Assembly: GCA_016930275.1 (NCBI GenBank) | Contig: JAFGHA010000234.1 | Coordinates: 1 to 43,282 of the forward strand | From: Chitinispirillaceae bacterium | Lineage (GTDB): Bacteria; Fibrobacterota; Chitinivibrionia; Chitinivibrionales; Chitinispirillaceae | Direction of reading: 5' to 3' | DNA length: 43,282 bases | Shown: positions 1 through 8,646 of the stretch, in pieces | How the letters are laid out: each line of letters begins with the position of its first letter | Position numbering within the stretch: the first letter of the stretch is position 1 | Made by a program: the position numbers and the translations under genes | The notes under the pieces: model-generated | What the model was told of the DNA's origin: nothing | Database searches by the model: none | What the model saw: the letters and a program-made list of their open reading frames with translations, nothing else

Positions 1-964
1 GAGCGAGAGTCGCTCCCGCGGCACGTTCAAAATTTTTGGCGATCGTGAAATCCTTTGCGAAGCGATCCGGAGTATTGTATCGTTCTTCGCGACCGAGCTT
101 CAGGTACTGGTCGTAATAATACCGTTCGATTCCATAGCAAACGGCCGATGACGCACCAAGAACCAGGCTGGAAACAAAGAAACGGGAGTGATAAAAACGT
201 TTTCTCCCCATGGTGAGCCGGTAGGTATGACTTCCCGGTTCATTGAGATCGATCGTTCGACGAAGCGGTTCGTACCCCTCCAGTTCACCGGTAATTCTGA
301 CCTTCCCGACCGGGATAATCCATTCAAGCGGTGTAATACCTTCTAGACCGTTCTTTGTCCTGATTACCACCCCTTCGGGTTCCGACTCGATACGGAGATG
401 GCAGATATACTGATCACGCATATTTTCGATTATTTTCCGGATGAGTACTGATTCAAAGGTGGAAAGTTCTTCGTGATTATAGGAAACCGTTAAAAGCGGG
501 CTGGAGCCCGACCCGGCATGTCTCCTCTTCATTGCACCCACCTGCACCAGAGTCACCACCATTTCGGCGGTGGTATCGAGAACCGAAACCTCAACAGCCG
601 AATCAGCCTGAAGGGAGTTTCCGGAATCCACCGGCATCGTAGTAACCTTTTCGGTGATCAGAGAAACCATTGAAAACCACATCACCATTTCTTCCTGTAT
701 GGTCGTATCAGCGACAATCCCGTCGTAAAATTCCGAAACACAGTAACCGATCTTATCCAGGGGGTCGACCAGAAGGGCGAAGAGCCGTGCGGGAAAACTT
801 TGGGGCAGCATCATTGTCAGCGTGGAGTCGGCATGAAAAAAAAGCGGCCTCTTCCCGGCCTTGCAGGGAGCCGCCTGCAGTGTCGGGGAAAATGCAGCAA
901 AAATGCTGATAATGACAATGATAATCGTACCGGTAAAAAACCGGCATCCTTCTGAACGCTTCAT
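1..964 (-). CDS. PEGA-domain exported protein, 3' end cut by window edge
   Basis: The frame is open from the ATG at 964 down to base 1 (321 codons), so the C-terminus lies outside the window. Residues about 9-31 form a hydrophobic segment ending near AQAA-type residues, consistent with a Sec signal peptide. Residues about 190-252 match a PEGA domain, with ESEPEGVVI, a GxxGITPLEW turn and GYEPLRRTIDL. A second hydrophobic stretch lies at about 262-278. PEGA domains are small surface or periplasmic beta-sandwich modules, often next to membrane anchors; no enzymatic function can be inferred. No strong Shine-Dalgarno sequence is visible before the ATG. The start was chosen because the signal peptide follows it directly. 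The gene points away from the beta-helix lipoprotein, so 965-1326 is a divergent promoter region. Confidence 0.8.
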   Translation of the reverse strand, partial: MKRSEGCRFFTGTIIIVIISIFAAFSPTLQAAPCKAGKRPLFFHADSTLTMMLPQSFPARLFALLVDPLDKIGYCVSEFYDGIVADTTIQEEMVMWFSMVSLITEKVTTMPVDSGNSLQADSAVEVSVLDTTAEMVVTLVQVGAMKRRHAGSGSSPLLTVSYNHEELSTFESVLIRKIIENMRDQYICHLRIESEPEGVVIRTKNGLEGITPLEWIIPVGKVRITGELEGYEPLRRTIDLNEPGSHTYRLTMGRKRFYHSRFFVSSLVLGASSAVCYGIERYYYDQYLKLGREERYNTPDRFAKDFTIAKNFERAAGATLA

Positions 965-1326
965 GAGAGAGTTTTCGTGTACCCTTTGTGCCTGTGATGC
1001 AGTTCGCCCTATGCAGCGAATGAAACCTTAGAATAATATACAAAAAATTTTAAAACCGTACCATATATCTTAACCGAAACCGACTTTTTCAGGGAATCTA
1101 CACCTTATGAGATAATTTCCGGAGGATTTTTACTTTTGGATTCAATGAAAAATAGTGCAAACGATTCCGTTTTGGGGTATTGTACCAATAGACGGAAATC
1201 ATCCGGCAGCTTGAACCGAAAGTTGACGATACCGCATGAGATGCATTCTCCGGATGGTTCGAAACTGAAACATCAAACAACCTGCTTCAATTGCCAGACC
1301 TGTTGAAGCGGAAGTATTTTGAACCT
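965..1326. other. Divergent intergenic region
   Basis: This stretch separates the divergent PEGA and beta-helix genes. Its first part (about 1028-1075) is very AT-rich and contains TATATT- and TATTAT-like hexamers on the minus strand, which could form the PEGA promoter, but no hexamer pair with good spacing stands out. Short open frames on both strands lack ribosome binding sites and recognisable sequence. No RNA gene or repeat is visible. Confidence 0.4.
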
Positions 1327-2907
1327 ATGTCACCATTCAATTTCCGTCATAGTACCCATCTTCTCATATTCAGCGGCATTCTCTCTCTGCAGCTTACCTG
1401 TATAGAGCGGAATAATCCCTGGGATCCGATCTTCGGATGCCACCCCGATCAGGTTCAGGAGTATCAGGACCATTACAGCGGTAAAATCGACAGCATAAGT
1501 GAAAGAATGACGGGTTACCATGCTATTATCGCACAGGACTCTATTTCATTCATTACACTTCAGCAGATGAATGTCACGACACTTGCAGAAAATACCGGTC
1601 TCAAAAACAGCATTATGCAGAGATTCTCTGAGAGCAGAGAAATTTTCATTCGTGACTCGCTGGCAGGAAACTGTGAAACAGCCACCCCCCGGGACAGCAT
1701 CGGGTTGCAACTGCAACAACTGGACGCAACCCTCTCCACAGCCAACATCAGCAATACCCTGTTGCAGCTTTCCACCGACAGCACCGAGATAGAGAATATT
1801 TTTGCCGAGACGGCAAACCTGTGTTCCAGCCAGCAGATCCTTACCTCCAGTTACCGCAATCTTGTCAGAGCTCAGTATCCGATAAAAAAAGAGGAACTGT
1901 ACGCAAAAATAAACGCCATAAACAGCTATGCAGCTGCCGTAGCCGATTCAAACCGTTTGATTGACAGTATCAACTTCGAAGTCCACCGGTATGATTCCCT
2001 GGTGAACCACTACAACGATTCACTTGAAACATGCAAGATTCCCCGGGAAACCAATCAGGACAGTATCAAGGTTCTGATTGACAGCATTCAACCGGGAGAT
2101 ACGATAGCCCTTGGCGAAGGCATCTTCCACATAGAGATCTATCTTCAGGATAAGGGAATTGAGGGAGAATTCATAACCATCATAGGCATGCCCAATGGAA
2201 CGACGGTTTTTGATTCCTCGGCAAGAGTGGAAATTAACGGGTCAAATTCACTCAGATTTGAGAACCTTACCTTCAGTCATTTGTGGAACGATAATGGTAC
2301 ACGCATAATAAACCACAGCAGCAACATCCACTTTATCAACTGCACTTTCTGCAACAATCTTATACGAGGTGTTGAGATGTCATCATCCTCGAACATTGTC
2401 TTTTCCAACTGTCGTTTCATCGACAATGGCGCCAATACGGTACCCGTCGACACTCTTGGCCATGGAGGCATACGTATTGAAAGTTGCACGAATGTAACTT
2501 TAAAAAATATTCTCGTAGCACGGAGTATAGGCATAGGCATTGATATCAGCAACTCACAGGTGAATATCCAGCAGGCGACGGTCACCAATAACCTCTTTTA
2601 TGGAATCCGGTACATCAGCAGTGATCAAACACATTTCTGCAACATCAGTTACTCGATACTATCCTATAACGACACTACCGGTATTTACTGCAACAATGAG
2701 TCCAGCTCGATAAGTGTCCTTGCCGCCAGCGGCAACCGTTTTTATCTCAACAAGGCAGGTGAGATGGCGGGTGATCAGGTGGCGGTGGAGAAAAATATGC
2801 CGTTCACTAATGACATCGACCCCATGTACACCGATACGTTTGATTACCAGATCGGATCCGCCAGCAATCTCTACAATACCGGAATCGGGTACAATATAAC
2901 CCCCTGA
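1327..2907 (+). CDS. Surface lipoprotein with right-handed beta-helix domain
   Basis: The 526-residue product begins with a hydrophobic signal segment that ends in a Cys followed by IERNNPWDP. This resembles the lipoprotein N-termini with an Asn-Pro-Trp/Phe-Asp-Pro motif that I associate with Fibrobacter-like bacteria, although the lipobox (LQLTC) is imperfect. Residues about 30-240 are rich in Ser, Asp, Asn and Gln and look helical. From about 250 onward short repeats such as IHFINCTF and NIVFSNCRFIDNG indicate a parallel beta-helix of the pectate-lyase or right-handed helix type. No catalytic lyase motif is recognised, so adhesion or glycan binding is as likely as enzyme activity. The frame opens at a TTG at 1291, but the ATG at 1327 puts the signal peptide at the N-terminus and was preferred. 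Confidence 0.72.
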   Translation: MSPFNFRHSTHLLIFSGILSLQLTCIERNNPWDPIFGCHPDQVQEYQDHYSGKIDSISERMTGYHAIIAQDSISFITLQQMNVTTLAENTGLKNSIMQRFSESREIFIRDSLAGNCETATPRDSIGLQLQQLDATLSTANISNTLLQLSTDSTEIENIFAETANLCSSQQILTSSYRNLVRAQYPIKKEELYAKINAINSYAAAVADSNRLIDSINFEVHRYDSLVNHYNDSLETCKIPRETNQDSIKVLIDSIQPGDTIALGEGIFHIEIYLQDKGIEGEFITIIGMPNGTTVFDSSARVEINGSNSLRFENLTFSHLWNDNGTRIINHSSNIHFINCTFCNNLIRGVEMSSSSNIVFSNCRFIDNGANTVPVDTLGHGGIRIESCTNVTLKNILVARSIGIGIDISNSQVNIQQATVTNNLFYGIRYISSDQTHFCNISYSILSYNDTTGIYCNNESSSISVLAASGNRFYLNKAGEMAGDQVAVEKNMPFTNDIDPMYTDTFDYQIGSASNLYNTGIGYNITP

Positions 2908-2946
2908 CGCGACGCAATCCGTTAAGAATCAGTTTTCGGAGCACAC

Positions 2947-3798
2947 ATGAACTATATCGGCCCTCATGTTTCCACATCCGGCGGCGTGCAGCAGGCACCG
3001 CTCAACGCCCGTGCGGTCGGAGCTACCGGTTTCGGTCTCTTCACAAAAAATCAGCGGCAATGGGCGGTGAAGCCCCTCGACGGCGCGACCGTTGACGCAT
3101 TTAAAAAAAACTGCGACGAGTGCGGGTATACTCCCGAAATGATTCTTGCACACGATTCCTACCTGATCAATGTCGGCAATCCCGATCCTGAAAAAAGGGA
3201 AAAATCTCTTGCCGCACTCATCGACGAACTTACCCGATGCAACCAGCTGGGTCTCGCCATGCTTAACATCCATCCCGGCAGTCATCTTCGGCTCATCAGT
3301 GAAGAAGCGTGCTGTGCACTGATCGCGACATCGATCAACCGCGCGCTCGACGCTACCGCCGGAGTGACGGTAGTACTCGAAAACACCGCGGGACAAGGAT
3401 CGAACATCGGCTACCGGTTCGAACACCTGGCCATGATTATCGCCGGGGTCGAAGACAAGTCGCGGATCGGCTGTTGCATCGATACCTGCCATACCTTTGC
3501 CGCCGGATATGATTTCCGGTCACCGGAAACCTACCGGGTTATGATTGACGAGTTCGACCGCATTGTCGGCCTCTCCTGCCTGCGCGGTCTGCACCTCAAT
3601 GATTCCAAAGGAAACCTCGGCAGTCGTCTCGACCGCCACCATAGTATCGGTGAGGGCGAAATAGGCACGGAACCGTTCCGGTTCTTCCTTTCCGATCCGC
3701 GGCTCGATGGTTTTCCGATGATCCTCGAAACAATCGACGAAAGCCGCTGGCCCCGGGAAACGGCGCTCTTCAGGAAGATGGCTGCCGGTGGCAACTGA
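2947..3798 (+). CDS. nfo: Endonuclease IV (AP endonuclease)
   Basis: The 283-residue protein has the length of the endonuclease IV family, which cleaves the phosphodiester bond 5' of abasic sites in base excision repair using three zinc ions. The zinc ligands are recognisable in order: His in HVSTSGG near residue 7, His in LAHDSYL, His in NIHPGSHL, Glu in VVLENTAGQG, Asp and His in CIDTCHTFAAGYD, the Asp and His residues of LHLNDSKG and DRHHSIGEGEIG, and Glu in MILETID. GGAG at 2938-2941 lies five bases before the ATG. The gene starts 39 bases after the beta-helix gene but shares no obvious function with it. Identification is secure. Confidence 0.96.
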   Translation: MNYIGPHVSTSGGVQQAPLNARAVGATGFGLFTKNQRQWAVKPLDGATVDAFKKNCDECGYTPEMILAHDSYLINVGNPDPEKREKSLAALIDELTRCNQLGLAMLNIHPGSHLRLISEEACCALIATSINRALDATAGVTVVLENTAGQGSNIGYRFEHLAMIIAGVEDKSRIGCCIDTCHTFAAGYDFRSPETYRVMIDEFDRIVGLSCLRGLHLNDSKGNLGSRLDRHHSIGEGEIGTEPFRFFLSDPRLDGFPMILETIDESRWPRETALFRKMAAGGN

Positions 3799-3816
3799 TT
3801 TTTTCCGGAGCGAATA

Positions 3817-3945
3817 ATGGCATTTGACGTTCCGGCGGATTTATATTATCAGAAGCGGAGAATTGACGACCCACAGCGCCTCGAACTCATTCCACGGCAG
3901 GTCGTGTTCAACCGTCGGGCCAGCATGTACACAGGCACAAGGTAA
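3817..3945 (+). CDS. Possible 42-residue protein downstream of nfo
   Basis: A short frame begins with ATG six bases after GGAG (3807-3810), 18 bases behind the nfo stop, and ends with TAA at 3943-3945. The product starts MAFDVPADLYYQKRRIDD, is soluble and basic, and has no domain I recognise. Placement and ribosome binding site suggest that it is translated with nfo. It could also be the remaining N-terminus of a longer broken gene, since the following 200 bases up to the HU gene contain no convincing continuation. Confidence 0.4.
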   Translation: MAFDVPADLYYQKRRIDDPQRLELIPRQVVFNRRASMYTGTR

Positions 3946-4149
3946 CCATGCCGCTATGATTTATCAACGACAATACGCGCGAACAAAAACTTTCCCGGTT
4001 CAGCCGTTACCGACATTTCTTTTTGTAACATCGACAGGAACTCCCGCGGAATGCGAGTGTTCTTGTCAATCAACATCACAAAAATCCGATATTCCCAGTA
4101 GCATTATGCTGCATTAGTCACACCAACCGTTTCATGAAAGGGGTTTTTG

Positions 4150-4413
4150 ATGAACAAAGGCGAACTGATTGCCGCAGTGGCAAAAGAACTTGACGTGAGC
4201 AAGGCGCTGGCGGAAAAAGCGGTCAATTCGGTGCTCGGCAACATCAAGAAGAACACCAAAAAAGGTGTCGCCCTTATCGGGTTCGGAACGTTCTCGGTAG
4301 GCGTCAGAAAAGCACGTACCGGCCGCAATCCGCAAACCGGAGCGACCATCAAGATTCCGCGTTCGAAAACGGTGAAGTTCAAAGCCGGAAAAGCGTTCAA
4401 AGACGCCGTATAA
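4150..4413 (+). CDS. hup: HU-family nucleoid DNA-binding protein
   Basis: The 87-residue product is the standard length for HU, a dimeric histone-like protein that bends and compacts DNA. It shows the N-terminal helices ([22 protein letters not shown]), the [21 protein letters not shown] beta arm with the conserved Arg-Asn-Pro-x-Thr-Gly tip that intercalates in the DNA minor groove, and the basic C-terminal segment [11 protein letters not shown]. The ATG follows a GAAAGGGG ribosome site at 4136-4143. A TTG one codon earlier was rejected. The gene is monocistronic, bounded by a clear terminator at 4449-4477. IHF-like variants share this fold, but the sequence is closer to HU. Confidence 0.95.
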   Translation: MNKGELIAAVAKELDVSKALAEKAVNSVLGNIKKNTKKGVALIGFGTFSVGVRKARTGRNPQTGATIKIPRSKTVKFKAGKAFKDAV

Positions 4414-4448
4414 GTATCCGCAAAAAATCACAGGTTACCGAAACAGAT

Positions 4449-4477
4449 GTCCGGGGAGGTATTCTCCGGACGTTTTT
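4449..4477 (+). terminator. Rho-independent terminator of the HU gene
   Basis: Bases 4449-4458 pair with 4462-4471 across a three-base loop; the outer six pairs (GTCCGG/CCGGAC) are perfect and the rest include G-U wobbles. A run of five T follows at 4473-4477. It lies 35 bases after the HU stop codon. Confidence 0.85.
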
Positions 4478-4750
4478 ATTACTATATCGAGCCTCAAGAT
4501 TTTCCTCCCGATACCTTCCTGACCGACGTTCGGATTAACGTGTAAACCACCATCGCGAAATCCGTAACCCATCCAATCGGGACGTCCTCCCATAGGAACT
4601 CCCGGTTCCTAAAACTATCGGAACAGTACTCCGGATTCCGATTCCGGGTTTCCGTTCGGCTTTTTTCAGGAGTATTTCCTCTATCAGGAAATGGAATACG
4701 ATTTGCGTTGCTAACCAACCCATAGAAGAGGCTGTCGTACGGAGCGATGT
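4478..4750. other. Intergenic region with short inverted repeats
   Basis: No convincing gene is present. Several short inverted repeats occur: GGAAC/GTTCC near 4597-4611, TCGGAA/TTCCGA near 4618-4642 followed by a C-T6 run at 4661-4667, and ATTTCC/GGAAAT near 4673-4691. Together they could mark a small transcribed RNA or the leader of the peptidase gene, but none is strong alone. Minus-strand frames across the region lack ribosome sites and family resemblance. Confidence 0.3.
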
Positions 4751-5908
4751 ATGAGGATAATCATTACCGTAATACTGCTGTCAGCCGGGGTGCTTGCGCA
4801 ATGGCCTGAAGATAACGAGCCATACGGCTTTCTCGGCTGCAAACAACTGAGATACCGGGGATACTGGGAATACCTGAAAGATACGATACATCCCGACGAA
4901 GCCATCGACGGTGTCTGTATCTCCGTCGCTCTGGCCAATGTCATGATGTATTACCATTGGCCGGTCTTTTCACGTTTTGACGGCATCTACATGACGTCCA
5001 GTTACGACGGCATCATCAAACATATCGACCGTTCCTGGAATTATCCCCTCATCACCGGTCCCCGAACCACCAGTGACTGTGCCACCGACAATCCGGCTTT
5101 CCGCCATGCCGCGAACGATACCTCATGGACGGGACTCGATGAACTGCATCGGTTACTGTATGCGGTCGAACGGTCGTTCGGCTTCGACCACAACTATTTC
5201 AAGACAAAGGACACTTCGGCCTGCAGAGGTGACGGTTATTATGCCGTCGAACATGTCATGCGAAACCGTTTCGGCTATCCGAACGGGATAACGATCGATG
5301 CAAACCGCAGAGGCAGCCGGACCATTGTCGTGGAGAATCTGAAAAAAAACATCCCGGTGATCGCGATGCGATGTGACCACATCTACCTTCTTGACGGATA
5401 TACGTTTGATCAGAAAAAGAACCGGGATATGATACATTCAAGCGACTATATTCAGGAGGAGACATCGAACGGGTGGTTCCCCTGGAAAGCCTTTTATAAC
5501 GAAAAACTCGACCGGTTCGTTGTTGACAACTACCCGACGGTCAGGATCGGCAAAGGTTTGTCGACAAAACGGATTCCGTATTTCTGGGGTGAAGGGTACC
5601 TGCCCGGCACCCATTACACTGAACGAAAAGGACGCCTGTTCATAATCCGGGAGAATAACGCGGCTCTGGGGAATCTGGAAATTACCGTACAATCAAAGGA
5701 TTTGACGGAATACGCCAACGACAGCAATTTCACGCTTTATACGACAAAGGGAGTATACCGTAAAAACTCCATCGTGATTCCCGAAGACGGTTACTTCAAC
5801 TTTGAAGTCCGCGAAGCAAACCGGATAGATCTCATTATCACCAACCGGGATCCCGTGAGTAAGAATATCAGAGTACAGTTTTGCGATGAAATCAACTCCA
5901 AAAGCTGA
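4751..5908 (+). CDS. Secreted C10 (streptopain)-type cysteine peptidase homologue
   Basis: The 385-residue protein starts with a short Sec signal peptide (hydrophobic residues 3-14, probable cleavage at VLA|Q, residues 16/17). Residues 54-71 (GVCISVALANVMMYYHWP) align with the catalytic-cysteine segment of C10 peptidases such as streptopain (GC-x-A-x-A-x-A-Q-x-M-x-Y-H). The candidate nucleophile is Cys56 and the candidate histidine is His210 in DHIYLLDGY, the counterpart of streptopain's GH-x-x-x-x-DG. The C-terminal 90 residues look like a beta-sandwich. The usual long inhibitory propeptide between signal and catalytic domain is absent. Asn replaces the Gln that normally follows the helix Ala. 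GGAG lies six bases before the ATG. The gene stands alone. Activity is plausible but not certain. Confidence 0.62.
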   Translation: MRIIITVILLSAGVLAQWPEDNEPYGFLGCKQLRYRGYWEYLKDTIHPDEAIDGVCISVALANVMMYYHWPVFSRFDGIYMTSSYDGIIKHIDRSWNYPLITGPRTTSDCATDNPAFRHAANDTSWTGLDELHRLLYAVERSFGFDHNYFKTKDTSACRGDGYYAVEHVMRNRFGYPNGITIDANRRGSRTIVVENLKKNIPVIAMRCDHIYLLDGYTFDQKKNRDMIHSSDYIQEETSNGWFPWKAFYNEKLDRFVVDNYPTVRIGKGLSTKRIPYFWGEGYLPGTHYTERKGRLFIIRENNAALGNLEITVQSKDLTEYANDSNFTLYTTKGVYRKNSIVIPEDGYFNFEVREANRIDLIITNRDPVSKNIRVQFCDEINSKS

Positions 5909-6130
5909 TCTTCCGACTACCCCTCCGACAAACACGGCCGCTGCTGAGACTTCCGTTTGACGATATAACGCCCCCTCTTCCGGCAGCACACCTCGACAGA
6001 TGGTTTTTTCCGTAAGTTTCGACCATCCTCGACCGGGAACACGTATCCCACCGCATCGTAAAAATCATGAATATTTTTTAAATGCAGAATATATTTTCCG
6101 TTTTACAGATAAAAAAACGCAAAAAATCTG

Positions 6131-7546
6131 ATGACGGACCTTAAACCTATCCTGCTCGCTTCCGATCACCCATCGGTTGCACAATCACTGAAACAGTATT
6201 TCGGTGATACGGTATCTTTCCGGGAAGTGGTGACCCGGAAGGAGTGTCTGCAGTTTTTCCACAGTGAACATAGCGAGTTCGCCTTCATCGACCTCGCCGT
6301 TCTTCTATGCAATGATTCGGTACCATTTTCACTTGCAGATTGCCTCGACGAATTCTGGGAAATCAGTTCCGATCCGGATATCGTGGTACTTTGTTCTCCT
6401 GAACAGGTTCGACAGGCAGTACAAACGGTACGCGCTGGTGCCTGCGGTTATCTGACCTATCCTGTGCACAGTGAAGAAATCGGATACATTGTCGAGAGCA
6501 CCCGTGAATTCAACCGGCTTCAACTTAAAATCGACACCATGCAGGACGAGTTCTGGCACAAGGATATGGAACATCTGGTCAAGACCGATTGTGAAGCGAT
6601 GAAAAAAGTCATCAATGCCGCGAAATCGGTCGCTCCAACGGAAAGCACTGTTCTGATTACCGGTGAAACCGGTACCGGGAAAGGCGTTCTGGCTAATATT
6701 ATTCATCAGCACAGCGCCAGAAAAGAGCGGCCGTTCATCAGCGTACACTGTGGCGCGATTCCGGAAACTCTCATTGAAAGTGACCTTTTCGGCCATGAAA
6801 AGGGGGCGTTTACCGGAGCGACCAGCCGTAAAATGGGTAAATTCGAACTTGCCAGCGGCGGTACGGTGTTTCTTGACGAAGTCGGCACCATGTCGCCCGC
6901 AACACAGGTCAAATTGCTCAAGGTGCTTCAGGAGCGAATAATTCAACGGGTCGGGTGCGAAAAAGATATCCCGGTCGATGTACGGATTATTGCCGCAGCC
7001 AACCGGGATCTGAAAAAACTCTGTGAACAGGATCTCTTCCGAAGCGATCTCTACTACCGTCTTAACGTCTTTCCGATCGAACTGCTTCCCCTCAAACAGC
7101 GAAAAGAGGACATTTCCCATATTGCAGCCACGTTTCTCAAACAACTCAACCGACGGTACGGAAAGGGAATTGTCGGCCTCAGAAACTCGGTACTGCGCGG
7201 TTTTCTCCAGTATGACTGGCCCGGCAACATACGGGAACTTGAGAATGTCATCGAACGGGCGTACGTTCTTGAAACCTCCACCTACCTTACCAGCCAGCAC
7301 TTTCCCGTTGAGATAGTCCCGTACAAGGGCGAAGATCCGGTTGTAGTTGTCGCAACCAGCGGCACGCTTGCGGAAACCCGTCAGAAGGCGATCCTGGGAA
7401 TCGAGGAAAAATACCTCTGTGAAAAACTCACTGCTCACCGGGGTCGGATAAACAGTACCGCTCAGGAGGCGGGTGTCACCCCGCGACAGCTGCATAAACT
7501 GATGGCCAAATACAACCTGAAACGGGAACAGTTTCTGAAACCCTAG
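6131..7546 (+). CDS. Sigma-54-dependent response regulator with atypical receiver
   Basis: The 471-residue protein is an NtrC-type activator. Residues 5-125 have the size and strand/helix pattern of a receiver, 150-390 form the AAA+ sigma-54 interaction domain, and about 415-465 form a Fis-type helix-turn-helix. The AAA+ part is complete: Walker A GETGTGKG (178-185), GAFTGA loop (225-230), Walker B VFLDE (246-250) and arginine finger region RSDLYYRL (304-311). The receiver keeps a candidate phospho-Asp (Asp54 in FIDLAV) but has only one acidic residue in the Mg pocket (Ser11-Asp12), and Tyr110 replaces the conserved Lys before Pro. It may therefore not be switched by normal phosphorylation. 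No cognate kinase is adjacent, and no good ribosome site precedes the ATG. Confidence 0.88.
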   Translation: MTDLKPILLASDHPSVAQSLKQYFGDTVSFREVVTRKECLQFFHSEHSEFAFIDLAVLLCNDSVPFSLADCLDEFWEISSDPDIVVLCSPEQVRQAVQTVRAGACGYLTYPVHSEEIGYIVESTREFNRLQLKIDTMQDEFWHKDMEHLVKTDCEAMKKVINAAKSVAPTESTVLITGETGTGKGVLANIIHQHSARKERPFISVHCGAIPETLIESDLFGHEKGAFTGATSRKMGKFELASGGTVFLDEVGTMSPATQVKLLKVLQERIIQRVGCEKDIPVDVRIIAAANRDLKKLCEQDLFRSDLYYRLNVFPIELLPLKQRKEDISHIAATFLKQLNRRYGKGIVGLRNSVLRGFLQYDWPGNIRELENVIERAYVLETSTYLTSQHFPVEIVPYKGEDPVVVVATSGTLAETRQKAILGIEEKYLCEKLTAHRGRINSTAQEAGVTPRQLHKLMAKYNLKREQFLKP

Positions 7547-7606
7547 CTGTCTGGAATTGGGATTTACCGGGGGCGTTCGAATTGAAACTGAATTTCAACC
7601 CCTGCC

Positions 7607-8629
7607 TCAAACTGTTTGTCGACGGCGGGAGCGGGGAGGGTGGAAATACGCTTCATCGAGAATCCTCGTTACCACCCCTTCGTAGGTGTACCCTGCAGTA
7701 CAGGCTGAGGCGACAAAACCGCTGTCGGGTGAGAGACAGGGATTGGCGTTGATATCAATGACCCACGGTTTATTGTTCACATCGACGCGGAAATCAACAC
7801 GGGCATATCCCCGCAAACCGAAACATTCCCAGCATCTGCAGGCGATATTTTTCAGTTTGTTCAACAGGGTCCTGTCTCCCCGGGCAAAATCGAATGTCCG
7901 GGGGGTATGTTGATATTCAAAGGTATCCGGACACCACTTGGCATTGTAATTGACAATGCGTGGTTTGTGGGGAGGAAACTGTTCGAAGGTGATTTCCGCC
8001 GGCGGAAGGACTTCCGGGAATCCCCGATTGGCGAGCAGCGCAATGTTTATTTCCCTGCCCTCAACATACCGTTCCACGAAGCAGTCTTCCCGGTTGAGCC
8101 GGTGGAATCGGCTGTATGCAGCGGTATACTGTTCCTGAGTATACAAAACGGAATTATCAGAGATATCCTTCGATGCATCCTCCCGGACCGGTTTGATGAT
8201 ACACGGCAGAGGTACCGACAGACCGTCCTCGTCGATGGAAGCGAGTGTCTGCCATTCCGGAGTCGCGATGCCGTTCTGCAGCATCACCTGTTTAGACAAC
8301 AACTTGCTGGTTGTGAGGAAAAGTGCGGACTCACCCGAACCGGTGAAGGGTATTCCGGATTCTTCGAGAAGTCCCGGCACAAAATGAATATACCGTCCTT
8401 TACTCTCCAGCGATTCAACGATATTGAAAACCAGAAACGGATCACACGTTGCAAGTTCCGTCTGCAACCCGGAAAGATCAAGGGTTACGGGATGCGGTAC
8501 CGGAACGTATCCCAGCATCCGCAACGTTTCTCTGATCGTTTCCATCTGAACGAGCGTATCCTGCTCATCAGCGGTTGCGGCGGGTGAAATCGCTTCGTGG
8601 AGTATGATGATTTTTTTTTCGCGGTTCAC
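7607..8629 (-). CDS. ATP-grasp ligase, D-Ala-D-Ala-ligase-like (second of pair)
   Basis: The 340-residue protein has the three-part ATP-grasp fold of D-Ala-D-Ala ligases, which activate a carboxylate as an acyl-phosphate and join it to an amine. Visible elements are CIIKPVREDASKDI (Lys146 and the mobile Glu150 loop), FVERYVEGREINIALL (lid and adenine-binding strand), RVDFRVD (metal ligand Asp279) and VIDINANPCLSPD (Asp292, Asn294). Most family members have Glu where this protein has Asp292. The GTG start at 8629 follows GGAAGG by nine bases. It begins 17 bases after the stop of the first ATP-grasp gene and is the last gene of the aminomutase operon. Its substrate is unknown; the context suggests a beta-lysine-containing peptide. 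Confidence 0.82.
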   Translation of the reverse strand: MNREKKIIILHEAISPAATADEQDTLVQMETIRETLRMLGYVPVPHPVTLDLSGLQTELATCDPFLVFNIVESLESKGRYIHFVPGLLEESGIPFTGSGESALFLTTSKLLSKQVMLQNGIATPEWQTLASIDEDGLSVPLPCIIKPVREDASKDISDNSVLYTQEQYTAAYSRFHRLNREDCFVERYVEGREINIALLANRGFPEVLPPAEITFEQFPPHKPRIVNYNAKWCPDTFEYQHTPRTFDFARGDRTLLNKLKNIACRCWECFGLRGYARVDFRVDVNNKPWVIDINANPCLSPDSGFVASACTAGYTYEGVVTRILDEAYFHPPRSRRRQTV

Positions 8630-8646
8630 GCCGGTGTACCTTCCCG

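Noticed and set aside
4063..4093. TTGTCA and GATATT as hup promoter
   Set aside because: The spacing is 19 bases, too long for a confident sigma-70 promoter.
3824..4117. 97-codon plus-strand frame between nfo and hup
   Set aside because: No ribosome site, low-complexity Ser/Thr/Cys-rich product, and it overlaps a shorter frame (3817-3945) with a proper ribosome site.
4494..4723. Minus-strand frames of 74 and 62 codons after hup
   Set aside because: No ribosome site or recognisable family, and they cross several short inverted repeats.
6329..7495. 388-codon minus-strand frame inside the sigma-54 activator gene
   Set aside because: It is the antisense shadow of a gene with complete AAA+ motifs and shows no family resemblance.
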